A DNA stretch of 61,111 nucleotides from JBJGXI01 sp045635475 (GCF_045635475.1 NZ_JBJGXI010000033.1:1-61111), one strand, 5' to 3'; shown: positions 1 through 8,496, counted from the stretch's first letter. Translations and numbers: made by a program. The notes: a model not told the origin generated them from the letters alone.

Positions 1-30
1 TCGATGCTGTCGTTTTTGACGACGAAATAT

Positions 31-59
31 AATATATCATGGTTGATATTTTGTGTCAA
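31..59 (-). promoter_or_regulatory. strong sigma-A promoter pointing out of the left edge (probable rRNA operon)
   Basis: On the minus strand there is a perfect TTGACA box (complement of 54-59), a 17-nt spacer and a TATATT box (complement of 31-36), followed by AT-rich sequence. Nothing protein-coding follows before the edge. In B. subtilis the pdaB end of this gene cluster is followed by rRNA operons in the same relative orientation, so I infer that an rrn operon starts just outside the window. The rRNA itself is not seen. Confidence 0.6.
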
Positions 60-378
60 CACTTTTTTTATGTTTTCATAATCCTGTGTGACGCCGTTTC
101 GTATCTTTTAACTGACAACAAAAAATAATATAGCATATAGCATACGCTTTAGCAATAGTTTAAATGAAAAAAAACTCCAATATATAAGGAGTTAATAACT
201 TCCAGTAAGATATAAACTGAATAATTGCTTCCCTTTGCAGCACATCACCGCTCGTTAATCCCCCATCTATCCGCTCCTGTCTGTCACCTCAGTAGCGGAT
301 GATTAATAAATTTGCATATTTTCTCCTTCAACTTTTAAATTAACAGATATACTACGAACTAAATTTTCTTTTACACAA
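60..378. other. intergenic region upstream of the edge promoter
   Basis: A 319-base AT-rich stretch with no supported gene. It lies between the small hypothetical gene and the probable rRNA promoter. A short imperfect inverted repeat (ACTCC ... GGAGT, about 173-192) followed by A/T-rich sequence could be a weak terminator. Nothing else is recognisable. Confidence 0.4.
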
Positions 379-600
379 CTATTGATTTTTTAAACGTTTC
401 GGTATGTATTTCAAACATTCTTTATCACTTGCTACTCTTCGAAACAACTGAAAAAGCATTTTGTACCTTTCTGTCATAGCATGTTTAACCAATTGATCAA
501 TGCGCTTATCTTCTAAGTCTAATAGTAGTTCTTCTAGTTCTCGTTTAATTAGATATTCTATTTCTTTTTGTTCGGCCTCGTTTACTAACATGCCTAGCAT
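379..600 (-). CDS. small conserved hypothetical protein, 73 aa
   Basis: A 73-residue, highly charged and probably all-helical protein rich in Glu, Lys and Arg (EAEQKEIEYLIKRELEELL near the N-terminus). It has no signal peptide, membrane segment or cysteine pair. The ATG is preceded by a good GAGGTG ribosome binding site six bases away. Small proteins of this composition are found beside pdaB/rRNA genes in other Bacillaceae, as I remember, but I know no function. It is transcribed away from pdaB, towards the probable rrn promoter. The coding call is likely from the RBS and amino-acid composition; the role is unknown. Confidence 0.7.
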   Translation of the reverse strand: MLGMLVNEAEQKEIEYLIKRELEELLLDLEDKRIDQLVKHAMTERYKMLFQLFRRVASDKECLKYIPKRLKNQ

Positions 601-738
601 TATATCACCTCTATAGAAAAGTATTACCTATCTTGTCCATATTCCTAACCTTTTATGAGTAGCAAAAAACAATTCATTTGGTCATATTGGCTAATTCAAA
701 ACATAAAATATAGCAAGTCCTTTTAAAGGAGGGGAAGC

Positions 739-1500
739 ATGCAGCATTTTTATACAGTTAAAGCTAAGCATTGGAAAACATGGTTGACTATCCTCGTAGC
801 CGCACTTTTTACTGCTATTTTCATTTGGGTAGAGACCGAAAGTTCTTTTTCTGTCTTTTCCACACAGGACAAGCCAGCCGCACTTAGTAAAGGGAATGAA
901 AATGATCCCAATATTGCACTTACCTTTAATATAAGTTGGGGAAATGAGAAATTAGAACCAATCCTTGAACAACTAAGTGAGCACAAAGTCAAGGCTACTT
1001 TTTTTGTTAATGGGGAATGGGCAGAGCGGCATCCTGAGCTAGTAGACAAAATAAAAGAAAATGAACATGAACTGGGAATGATGGGATACCGTTATAAAAG
1101 TTATGTGAAACAAGACATTGAACAAGTTCGGAAAGACCTGCTCTACGCTAGAGAGATTTTTCGCAAACTCGGTTATCCTGATACGACGCTATTACGAACA
1201 CCTAGCGGGCACTTTAATGCAGAGGTGTTAAAATTAGCAGAATCACTAGGATTTACTGTCGTGCAATGGAATGTTAACCCGAACGACTGGGAAAATCCAG
1301 GAGAGCAAAAAATTATTGACCACGTGATGAACAAAACATCCAAGGGGGATATCATACTTCTTCATGCATCTGATTCGGTTAAGCAAACACCACAAGCTTT
1401 AACTAGCATTTTACCAGGATTAAAAAGCAAGGGTTTTGATTATGTTACTATTTCTGAATTAATATCACGTGCAGAAGCAAAATCTGAAATGATTGAATAG
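739..1500 (+). CDS. pdaB: PdaB, polysaccharide-deacetylase-like sporulation protein
   Basis: 253 residues with an N-terminal membrane anchor (about 13-31) followed by a NodB/CE4 deacetylase-like domain. PdaB is a sporulation protein needed to keep spores intact after late sporulation in B. subtilis; its substrate is uncertain. The CE4 motif 1, normally TFDD, reads TFNIS, and the usual His-x3-His metal motif is replaced by GMMGYRYKSY, so the classic zinc site is absent. Motifs RTPSGHFN and LLHASDS match the later family motifs. The start has the strong RBS AAAGGAGGGG. It converges with kbaA; a 190-bp repeat begins on the base after its stop codon. Confidence 0.9.
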   Translation: MQHFYTVKAKHWKTWLTILVAALFTAIFIWVETESSFSVFSTQDKPAALSKGNENDPNIALTFNISWGNEKLEPILEQLSEHKVKATFFVNGEWAERHPELVDKIKENEHELGMMGYRYKSYVKQDIEQVRKDLLYAREIFRKLGYPDTTLLRTPSGHFNAEVLKLAESLGFTVVQWNVNPNDWENPGEQKIIDHVMNKTSKGDIILLHASDSVKQTPQALTSILPGLKSKGFDYVTISELISRAEAKSEMIE

Positions 1501-1690
1501 AAAAGCGCAGAGTGCCGCTTAGAAACGTAGCGATTGGAGCGAGTCGACTAAGATAAAGGAATCATGCCCCCGCATAGGGGGTATGTCGACGTTGGACGGC
1601 AAGTCCGCTTTTAGTCGACCTTCGATAACACTTGAATCAATGATGACTTATCGTAAGGCGATTCGGGAAGTCACCTAGTTTCTGGCGCAG
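1501..1690. repeat. ~200-bp structured interspersed repeat, copy A
   Basis: This noncoding element begins AAAAGCGCAGAG and ends GGAGCTAGACA, and is closely similar to two copies at 15379-15580 and 15584-15783. It can fold into a long broken stem: AGAAAC pairs with GTTTCT, CGA-TCG with CGATTCG and GATAA with TTATC, around an internal CCCCC-gcata-GGGGG hairpin and a GTCGAC pair. It starts immediately after the pdaB stop, so it would lie in that mRNA's 3' end. Confidence 0.85.
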
Positions 1691-1732
1691 GGAGCTAGAC
1701 ACATCCCCGAATTTTATATTTTCTTATCTATT

Positions 1733-1775
1733 AAAAGACAAGGGATCCCTTCACGATGAGGATCCCTTGTCTTTT
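1733..1775. terminator. bidirectional terminator between pdaB and kbaA
   Basis: A perfect 16-bp stem (AAAAGACAAGGGATCC with its complement) around an 11-base loop, flanked by A and T runs on both strands. It serves kbaA on the minus strand, touching its stop codon, and pdaB on the plus strand. Confidence 0.9.
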
Positions 1776-2395
1776 TACTTTTTCGCGTCTTCGTTTGTAA
1801 CAGGTCTTTTTTCAGTAATCCGATGCAACAGTAGTAATTGGTAAGTGTTACACACAAGTAAACAGATAATCATCATCCAAACATAGTCATTTCCATCTGT
1901 GCGGAGACCTGGAACCCATTCAATAGACGTTACCACAACCATAAAAAATAGAGCAGGAACGAAAGCTTTATTATTTGTTTGCTTTGCTTTTATTCCGGCA
2001 ACAATCCAACTGTACACAAATAATGCAACTGCAACTAAGAGATATCCTACAATTGAATGCTCAACATCTGCAGCGCGGTGTCTAAAGTACACTAAATCAA
2101 ATAAGGCTACGACTATTAACAATAGTTGTATCGGAGTCCAAAATCCACGAAACATTCCCAGACCAAACTGGTTGATCGTTAGATAGGCAAAGAAACCCAT
2201 TTGACTAATTAAACTAAATACAAGACCTAGCCCAATGATAAAAAGCACAATACCTAACAATTGAAAGTAGTTAATTGGTTGCAAATATTCCGTATAAGAA
2301 TCAGTTTTAACAAAAAAGCTTGTTATAATTGCAGAAATAGCACCTAGAAACAAGGTTCTAAAAAACATTCGGACTATATTTCGACTTTTTACCAC
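1775..2395 (-). CDS. kbaA: KbaA, KinB-signalling pathway activation protein
   Basis: 206 residues and almost entirely hydrophobic, with about six predicted transmembrane segments and a charged C-terminal tail ending NEDAKK. KbaA is a membrane protein that activates the KinB branch of the sporulation phosphorelay in B. subtilis. I place the start at a GTG six bases after GGGAGGA, giving M-V-K-S-R-N; an upstream ATG lies within the ribosome binding site. It sits between pdaB and gerD exactly as in B. subtilis, divergent from gerD. Confidence 0.85.
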   Translation of the reverse strand: MVKSRNIVRMFFRTLFLGAISAIITSFFVKTDSYTEYLQPINYFQLLGIVLFIIGLGLVFSLISQMGFFAYLTINQFGLGMFRGFWTPIQLLLIVVALFDLVYFRHRAADVEHSIVGYLLVAVALFVYSWIVAGIKAKQTNNKAFVPALFFMVVVTSIEWVPGLRTDGNDYVWMMIICLLVCNTYQLLLLHRITEKRPVTNEDAKK

Positions 2396-2467
2396 AATGA
2401 ATCCTCCCATTTATCCCTCAACTTGTCTTACGTATTTTATCACGAATAATTCCTTTTTTCCTTCTTC

Positions 2468-2498
2468 GTACATATTTTTTGCTCCATTTACCATATTA
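2468..2498 (+). promoter_or_regulatory. candidate sigma-G promoter for gerD
   Basis: GTACATA (2468-2474) and CATATTA (2492-2498) are 17 bases apart, 16 bases upstream of the gerD ATG. CATATTA fits the CATnnTA -10 pattern of sigma-G, and gerD is a forespore sigma-G gene in B. subtilis. The -35 match is partial, so this is tentative. Confidence 0.4.
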
Positions 2499-2514
2499 AA
2501 AGTAAGAATCGCAA

Positions 2515-3210
2515 ATGAAAGGAGTTGTATCTACTTTGTATCGAATAATTCCATTTGCATTCATTTGTCTCTCCTTCTTCCTTCTTAGCGCTTGTACAGG
2601 CGGAGGTTCTGGAGGGGGAGAAGAAGCCAATTACGAAACAACCAAGAAAATGGTTGCCGATATATTGAAAACTGATGAGGGAAAAAAAGCAATTACGGAA
2701 GTGTTATCCGATGAGGAAATGCAAAAGACCTTCGTGATTGAATCAAAATTAGTAAAAGATGCTGTACAAAGTACCTTAACATCAGACCAAGGTAAAGAAT
2801 ATTGGTCTAAAATGTTCGAAGACCCAACATTTGTCGAAGCATTTGCAAAAACAATTCAAACGCAGCAAGAACAGCTGATGAAGGATTTGATGAGTGATTC
2901 TGAATATCAAAAAAAATTACTGGAAATATTACAAAACCCAGAAATGCAAGAACAAACGTTAACGGTATTAAAAAGCCAACAATTTCGACAACATTTAGAA
3001 CAGACAATTCAAGAAACAATGAATACACCACTTTTTAAAGCAAAAATGAGTGAAATAATTATTAAAGCGGCTGAAGAAATGAAGCAGTCTGGTGGCCAAA
3101 GTCAAGAAGGTGGTCAATCTGAATCAGGGGCTGAAGGTGGCAGCGGTGAAAGTGGCGGTGAAGGTAGTGAAGGTGGTAGTGAGGGTGAAAGCGGTGGCGG
3201 TGGTAGTTAA
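2515..3210 (+). CDS. gerD: GerD, spore germination lipoprotein
   Basis: 231 residues. A lipoprotein signal (hydrophobic 10-24, lipobox LSAC with Cys27) is followed by a Gly-rich linker, a helical Glu/Lys/Gln-rich core (about 38-195) and a low-complexity C-terminal tail of Gly, Ser and Glu (about 197-231). GerD is an inner-membrane lipoprotein that clusters nutrient germinant receptors into the germinosome in dormant spores. The ATG follows AAAGGAG-type spacing within GCAAATGAAAGG; the downstream lipobox supports this frame. It has its own transcription unit, convergent with salA and ending at a shared terminator. Confidence 0.9.
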   Translation: MKGVVSTLYRIIPFAFICLSFFLLSACTGGGSGGGEEANYETTKKMVADILKTDEGKKAITEVLSDEEMQKTFVIESKLVKDAVQSTLTSDQGKEYWSKMFEDPTFVEAFAKTIQTQQEQLMKDLMSDSEYQKKLLEILQNPEMQEQTLTVLKSQQFRQHLEQTIQETMNTPLFKAKMSEIIIKAAEEMKQSGGQSQEGGQSESGAEGGSGESGGEGSEGGSEGESGGGGS

Positions 3211-3243
3211 AACTATGCTGCACCGTGATTTATCCTCCATAGC

Positions 3244-3274
3244 AAAAATGCCCTCCAAGTTGGAGGGCATTTTT
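3244..3274. terminator. bidirectional terminator between gerD and salA
   Basis: AAAAATGCCCTCCAA and its exact complement, separated by one base (effective loop CAAGTTG), with T-rich flanks on both sides. It is convergent between gerD (+) and salA (-). Confidence 0.92.
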
Positions 3275-3276
3275 CT

Positions 3277-4326
3277 TTATTCAATTTTAGAAATAACCTT
3301 AGCAGCGATCTTGCGATATTCTTGTCCATTTGGATGATCTTCTTGGTATACAGAAGGCGCAAATACATCTTCTTCTTCATATGGTTGCTGTAAGGACAGG
3401 CGACCAATTACTTCCGTTTGCAGTGCATCGGCAAGTTTATCACCGCCACCTTTACCGAAAACATATTCTTTTTCGTTAGTGAGGCGACTCTGGAAGTAGG
3501 ACATGTTCTCTACTACTCCTAGAATCTCATGGTCTGTCTTCAATGCCATTTGTCCTGCTCTTGCAGCTACAAATGCAGCCGTTGGGTGTGGCGTTGTAAC
3601 GATTATTTCTTTTGAAGTAGGTAGTATGTTATGCACATCTAATGCAATATCTCCTGTACCTGGAGGTAGGTCTAGTAATAAATAATCTAAATCTCCCCAC
3701 TCCACCTCTTTAAAAAAGCTCGTTAACATTTTACCTAGTCTAGGGCCACGCCATATGACTGGTGAGTTATCTTCTACAAAGAAGCCCATGGAAATAATTT
3801 TAACACCAAACCGTTCTACCGGAACAATTCGATTTCCCTTTAAAGATGGACGGTTCTCTACACCCATCATATCAGGAACACTGAATCCATAGATGTCTGC
3901 ATCGATAATCCCTACGCGCTTTCCTAAACGAGCTAGAGCAACGGCTAAATTTACTGTGACAGTAGATTTACCAACGCCACCCTTCCCACTAGCAACAGAG
4001 ATAAACTTTGTATCAACATCTCCGCTAAGTAATGACGCTTTTTCTTCGGAAGCGGGTTGGTACTTCGCAATCACTTCATCCGCAAGTTGATTAAAGCGCA
4101 ATCCGACAGTTACAGCACCGCCACGTTTTAAAACGTTAACTATTTCTTGTTGCAGTTGCATTTGTTCTCCTGTGTTAAGTTTGGCAATTGCAAGTTTAAC
4201 ACTAACATGTTTCTTATCAGGCTTAATCTGTATTTCTTCAATCCCACCAGTTTCCTCTAGTGTTTTATGTAAAAATGGATCTTTTAGTGGATGCAATAGT
4301 TCGATCACTTGTTCTTCAGTTAACAC
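3277..4326 (-). CDS. salA: SalA/Mrp-family P-loop ATPase
   Basis: 349 residues. An N-terminal MIP18/DUF59-like domain (about 1-90) precedes an Mrp-type P-loop ATPase with a deviant Walker A, SGKGGVGKST (about 113-122), IDADIYG and LLDLPPGTGD. SalA in B. subtilis is a regulator of protease genes (represses scoC) and belongs to the Mrp/NBP35 family. The C-terminal CxxC of Fe-S carrier members is absent here: the region after VVENMSYF reads QSRLTN. It lies between cwlD and gerD as in B. subtilis and ends at the shared terminator. Confidence 0.9.
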   Translation of the reverse strand: MLTEEQVIELLHPLKDPFLHKTLEETGGIEEIQIKPDKKHVSVKLAIAKLNTGEQMQLQQEIVNVLKRGGAVTVGLRFNQLADEVIAKYQPASEEKASLLSGDVDTKFISVASGKGGVGKSTVTVNLAVALARLGKRVGIIDADIYGFSVPDMMGVENRPSLKGNRIVPVERFGVKIISMGFFVEDNSPVIWRGPRLGKMLTSFFKEVEWGDLDYLLLDLPPGTGDIALDVHNILPTSKEIIVTTPHPTAAFVAARAGQMALKTDHEILGVVENMSYFQSRLTNEKEYVFGKGGGDKLADALQTEVIGRLSLQQPYEEEDVFAPSVYQEDHPNGQEYRKIAAKVISKIE

Positions 4327-4419
4327 AATTAGTCACCATCCTTATTCGACATACTTAATGTAAGTATAACATATCTCATTATTATACTAAGTAATATGAA
4401 TTTAGGATGGGCAAAATAA

Positions 4420-5139
4420 TTAATCCGATTCTTCGACTTCTTCTGTGACATAACGTAGCATTCCTTCGTAGATACTTGCTGCTATCTTTTGTTGATATGC
4501 TTCTGTTTTCAATAATTCACGTTCATGTGCATTAGATAGAAAGCCTATTTCAACTAGAGCTCCTGGCGTTTCCGCGTGCTTCAATAGATACATATTGTTT
4601 ATTGGAAGTGCCTCTCTTGTCGTGTTCTCCAAATTTCTAATTATTTCAGCTTGTATTAATTTAGCTAAGTGTTCACTTTTTTCTAACGAAGGGTAATAAA
4701 AGCTTTGTGCACCATTCCACTGCGAATCCGGTATCGCATTGAGGTGGATACTTGCAAAAAAATCAGCATTTTTACCCTTTATAAATTCCACCCTATTTTT
4801 AATATCTTCTGCCTTACGTCTAGCTAGACCTTTTGTATCTTCTGCAGCAAGGTCTTTATCCTCTTCTCTTGTCAAATAAACAAGGGCACCTGATTGCTGA
4901 AGATAATCCTGTAATAACATTGCAACTTTTATTGTTATATCTTTTTCTAGGGTATCATCTGCACCAACTGCACCACCGTCTACTCCTCCATGTCCAGGGT
5001 CTAGTACAATGACTGTTCCTGATAACGGTAATGACCACGATTCCCATGAATTTGTCGTTTTTTGAATTGGATATTGAACAAGAATAATTAATAATACTGC
5101 ACCTAGTACCCAACTTATGATTTTAACTGACCGATTCAT
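4420..5139 (-). CDS. cwlD: CwlD, N-acetylmuramoyl-L-alanine amidase
   Basis: 239 residues from the ATG preceded by GGGAGGA seven bases away; longer upstream frames lack a ribosome binding site. It has one N-terminal membrane anchor (about 7-25) and an Amidase_3 domain with zinc ligands in DPGHGG (His50), a following Glu, and SIHLNA, plus the catalytic Glu in ALVEIGFLSN. CwlD removes peptide side chains from muramic acid during spore cortex formation, the first step to muramic-delta-lactam. It lies downstream of the accessory insertion that replaces ybaJ/ybaK of B. subtilis. Confidence 0.92.
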   Translation of the reverse strand: MNRSVKIISWVLGAVLLIILVQYPIQKTTNSWESWSLPLSGTVIVLDPGHGGVDGGAVGADDTLEKDITIKVAMLLQDYLQQSGALVYLTREEDKDLAAEDTKGLARRKAEDIKNRVEFIKGKNADFFASIHLNAIPDSQWNGAQSFYYPSLEKSEHLAKLIQAEIIRNLENTTREALPINNMYLLKHAETPGALVEIGFLSNAHERELLKTEAYQQKIAASIYEGMLRYVTEEVEESD

Positions 5140-5202
5140 CCGTATTTCCTCCCATATGTTGATCCTGTGTTCAAATATATGGGACAAGGGTTTCGTTTAT
5201 GA

Positions 5203-5442
5203 CTGAAAACTGATCAATCGAAAAAAACAATCCTTTTATATTCAACTGAAAAGAACATTACTGATGAATACTGTGATTTAGCTATTTCTGATAAGCTGTT
5301 ATCTAAGAGATTATTATTGTTGCATAAGATATCTAGACTCCGGCTTAGTGCTAAACAGACGCTCTCAACTCTCAAGGTTTCTAACCCAGATCGTATGCCA
5401 CAAGAGGAACGGGAACGTGCTGCGAGGACGATGAACCATTAA
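5203..5442 (+). other. start-less open frame, probable gene remnant
   Basis: An open frame of 79 codons with no usable start codon upstream and no ribosome binding site. Its C-terminal part is basic (KRLLLLHKISRLRLSAKQ, then PQEERERAARTMNH and a stop). I do not recognise the family. It ends 41 bases before a 29-bp inverted repeat, so it could be the tail of a transposase or of another mobile gene, but this is only context. It may also be chance. Confidence 0.25.
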
Positions 5443-5483
5443 CGGTCACCATAGCATTTAACTGTGAAAAAGAGGCGTCGTTA

Positions 5484-5575
5484 GAATTGAGCGGCCACCA
5501 ACGCACTTATTTGACTGGTATTGTTGTTTCTATGGTTGTTATCGGTAAATAAGTGCTATGGTGGCCGCTCAATTC
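5484..5575. repeat. 29-bp inverted repeat flanking 34 bases
   Basis: The left arm (5484-5512) and the reverse complement of the right arm (5547-5575) agree at 27 of 29 positions. The core of each arm is GAGCGGCCACCA. The 34-base spacer shows no T-tract terminator. This looks like insertion-element ends placed head to head, or a minimal fold-back element, next to gene remnants on both sides. Confidence 0.8.
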
Positions 5576-5612
5576 GGTTATTTCTCTGAGCTAACTTAAG
5601 TGCCTTCAGATA

Positions 5613-6536
5613 TTACATAAAGTTCATACCTGCCTCTACAATGGCTTCATCAATGTCCTTCCTTAACAATTCTTTCAATCCTCGTGATGAATACCACGCT
5701 TTAAGTGGACCAGGATGATTTGTAGGTTTTTTTGCATCTAAAAACCAAATGCCAGACCTATCTTCAAATTGCTTTAAGTAAGGTCGTCCATTCGTTGCGA
5801 ACAAAAAGGGAATAAAGTAATCTCCATATGGTTGGTTAATGATTTCATTACCCTATTTTTCAACGAGTCGAGCGTAATTTTTCACTTGTTCGATATCAAA
5901 AAGGATATTCTTCCTCAATCTTTTTGCTTCAATAATTTCTACGAACTCTAAACCAACAAACAAAGCATAATCAGCAAATCCTCTTTTTCTTTTCAGTTTA
6001 TCTTTGTCAGATATGTATAGTTGCTCTTGGCGAAATTTTTCTAGTTCACTCTCCAGCTTCGCTACCTTTTCATCATATATAGAGGGTAACCTCCGAAGTT
6101 CTTGTTCATCTATTGTTTGAACAGGAACTGGTTCCTAATATTCAGGTTCTTTAAAATCCCAATCACCATAAACCTGCATAAGCAATACAGCAAGGCGATG
6201 AGCCATATGCAAGAGAGCCTGAGCCTCTATTTGGGTACCATGTCCTTCATGCATGGCTTTATTGACTTTTTTCCGTATCTTCTCGAGGAAATCCTCTAAT
6301 TCTTGTGAGATAAGACCCTCTCTACGGAGTGCACGAATCCTATCCGTTTGTTTTGTTTCATATGTTTCCTTTATTTCTTCATAAGCTAATACATATTTCG
6401 TTAACGTCTCTGCAAATACACGAAGTTTCATCAAGATAGTGTTTGGATCTATAAAAACGTTTTTTTCTACGGTCTCCCCTAAGTTCGCAAGGATATCCCA
6501 TTTATTAGAAAGAAAATAAAAATTACTTGCACCCAT
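5613..6536 (-). pseudogene. hsdR: type I restriction endonuclease R subunit (HsdR) relic
   Basis: One reading frame runs through three segments broken by two in-frame TAG codons (6135-6137 and 5853-5855). The first 133 residues resemble the DUF4145-type N-terminal domain of HsdR-like proteins. The next segment has the nuclease signature ADYALF...EFVEIIEAKR (D...ExK). The last has FLFATNGRPYL and GIWFLDAKKPTNHP, typical of HsdR before the helicase motor. The frame stops at 5613 with no helicase domain, and the stretch before ADYALF looks shortened. So the gene is truncated, internally deleted and twice stopped. No hsdM or hsdS is nearby. Confidence 0.75.
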
Positions 6537-6857
6537 GTTTTACATCCTAGATATCTATATACCTATTATAACCAATAACAGAAACAGGAGAATAGCCCAC
6601 TTAATATCAAGGTGTGTAACCTTACTCATCTAAGAAGTATCATCCTAAAATGAAAGAATAAATTGAAAATAATAAAGAGCCCTTCTACGTAAGTGAAAAG
6701 AGCCATAAGTTTGACCCAAGTATTATTATTAACTTAGAAAAAAGTTGACAATGTACCAACTTTCACCTAAAAACCCATTTCTTAACATTCCTTAAGTAAT
6801 TCATTACCCCTACCCTTAGAAAATGAAAAATTTTCCTTATTCAAGGAAAGCACCTGA
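6537..6857. other. intergenic region with left end of the remnant element
   Basis: This 321-base AT-rich gap separates the divergent hsdR relic and rnlA. It contains the putative left attachment repeat (6691-6704) and a short inverted repeat TTTCCTT-attc-AAGGAAA (6832-6849) just upstream of the rnlA promoter, which could be an operator. No gene is seen. Confidence 0.5.
6691..6704. repeat. putative left attachment-site repeat
   Basis: AAGTGAAAAGAGCC here is identical to 10861-10874 in the rpsI terminator. Around it, on the minus strand, is a terminator-like hairpin (GGCTCTTTTCAC ... GTAGAAGGGCTC then TTTATT) resembling the rpsI terminator. It fits an attachment core duplicated when an integrative element entered the rpsI 3' flank. 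Confidence 0.45.
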
Positions 6858-6886
6858 TTGTTGATGATTTCATAATATAATATAAT
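6858..6886 (+). promoter_or_regulatory. sigma-A promoter for rnlA-rnlB
   Basis: TTGTTG (6858-6863), a 17-base spacer and a perfect TATAAT (6881-6886) lie about 66 bases before the rnlA start codon. An inverted repeat TTTCCTT/AAGGAAA is 9 bases upstream of the -35 box and could bind a regulator. Confidence 0.6.
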
Positions 6887-6952
6887 AAGAAGGATTTTTT
6901 TTATTTTTGTCGAAATTGAGTGTTATTATAAGGAAGAAAGGGAGTTGTATTG

Positions 6953-8419
6953 TTGAGTAAATTTTATGCAGTTAAAGCAGGTCGAAAACCGGGTATTTAT
7001 ATGACTTGGGCTGAAACAGAAGAACAAGTTAAAGGTTTTTCTGGAGCTATCTATAAATCGTTTAAAACTAGTAAAGAAGCTCAAAATTTCTTCGATAATA
7101 ATAACAGTAAGTCTGTTTTAAACGAAGTACATAGAGTCAGCGAGAAAGAAGAAATACATACCCCCCCAACACAAACTTCTGAATTTTCCAACACGGATAA
7201 GCATAATAGTATAGAAATCTATGTTGATGGGTCGTATTCAGACAGCCCTCCAATTTATGGTTCAGGTTGGGTTGCTGTTAAAGAAAATGACGTAGTGAAG
7301 AAGAAATCATTTTCTGATAACGATGAAAGATATATTGAATCACGTCAGGTGCCGGGTGAAGTGTTTGCATGTATTGATGCTATTAACTGGGCTAAAGAAT
7401 CCGGTTACGAACATGTTATTATTTCTTATGATTATGAAGGAATTGAAAAATGGGCTAAGAGAGACTGGGCTGCTAAAAAAAATATTTCGAAAGATTATGT
7501 AACCTTATATGACAATGCTTCCTCGGGGATTACCGTAACTTTTAATAAGGTAAAAGCTCATTCCGGCATTAATTTTAACGAAATAGCAGACAAATTAGCT
7601 AAAGGTGCCCTCTTACAAAAAGGAATTCGTTCAAATAAAGATGGTGGTATAACTATTTACGGAATTGATCGAGAAGAACTAGAATTAATTTTTGATTTAA
7701 TCCAATCTGAAAATCCTAATTTTGCATTGGATACCAATACTGAAAGACAGGGATGTATCAATTTTACGCTTAGATCTGATGATTATAGGGTAGTAATTAA
7801 CTGTTACGACACCGGAAGAACTGTAGTTCAAGGCAAAGACTCACCATTTATGCAATATACCTTAACATTATTACTTCAACTATGTGAAACTGAAGATGAT
7901 GTTGTTGAAACCTTAAATGCATTCAATATGGTTACAATTAATCCTCAAATCGTAGAGGATCGATTTAATGAAGTGCTTCCTAATTATAGACATACGTCTA
8001 ATAAACTTGATATGTCTTTAAAGCAAGCAGTGTATAATTTAACCATTTCTGGTGTAAGATATGACTATTCCGACTTACCAATGCCCATTTTAAGAGCAAT
8101 TGATTACTATTTACATGTGATTTTCAAGTCAATCGGGCTTAATACAGTAACTTCCAATGGAAAAAACAATTTTGGCTTTTTCGATCCAGGTGCTGATGAT
8201 AATTTCTTGCTCCCAACAGCGCATGCGGATAAATTTGCTGACGAGAGAAAAGTAGCATTTATAAATAAACTTTACAACTTCTATCATAAAAATAGACATA
8301 CCCTCTTCCATTGGGATGAGGAATCTGAAGATACTCGAGTTTTAAGCTCAATTGAAGAAGCTAGAGATACCATATTAGAAGGTTGCACTTTGCTAGACGA
8401 ATACTACATTATTTTTTAG
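6953..8419 (+). CDS. rnlA: RnlA-family toxin fused to viroplasmin-like and RNase H domains
   Basis: 488 residues from the TTG eight bases after GGGAG (an in-frame TTG one codon earlier is possible). Domains: residues 1-50, viroplasmin/RNase H1 N-terminal hybrid-binding motif (KFYAVKAGRKPGIY, W19, F36); about 87-220, RNase HI fold with all four catalytic carboxylates, D92 (YVDGS), E136 (PGEVFA), D160 (SYDYEG), D213 (IADKLAKGA), plus H203 in KAHSG; about 228-488, similar to the middle and C-terminal parts of E. coli RnlA (RNase LS), with a HEPN-type R448-x4-H453 in NRHTLFHW. The usual RnlA N-terminal repeat domain is replaced by RNase H. Expected role: mRNA-cleaving toxin of a toxin-antitoxin/anti-phage pair with the next gene. 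All parts look intact. Function is inferred from homology by eye. Confidence 0.82.
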   Translation: MSKFYAVKAGRKPGIYMTWAETEEQVKGFSGAIYKSFKTSKEAQNFFDNNNSKSVLNEVHRVSEKEEIHTPPTQTSEFSNTDKHNSIEIYVDGSYSDSPPIYGSGWVAVKENDVVKKKSFSDNDERYIESRQVPGEVFACIDAINWAKESGYEHVIISYDYEGIEKWAKRDWAAKKNISKDYVTLYDNASSGITVTFNKVKAHSGINFNEIADKLAKGALLQKGIRSNKDGGITIYGIDREELELIFDLIQSENPNFALDTNTERQGCINFTLRSDDYRVVINCYDTGRTVVQGKDSPFMQYTLTLLLQLCETEDDVVETLNAFNMVTINPQIVEDRFNEVLPNYRHTSNKLDMSLKQAVYNLTISGVRYDYSDLPMPILRAIDYYLHVIFKSIGLNTVTSNGKNNFGFFDPGADDNFLLPTAHADKFADERKVAFINKLYNFYHKNRHTLFHWDEESEDTRVLSSIEEARDTILEGCTLLDEYYIIF

Positions 8420-8496
8420 TTATTGTTTTACTTTTCAATTCAATTAGTGTATATTTGGATAGTTTAGTTTATAAAAACTAGGAAGGGGGTATTAAC

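Noticed and set aside
5853..6137. TAG codons in hsdR as pyrrolysine or suppressed amber
   Set aside because: No sign of amber suppression: core genes here are not enriched for such read-through, and the gene is also truncated and internally deleted.
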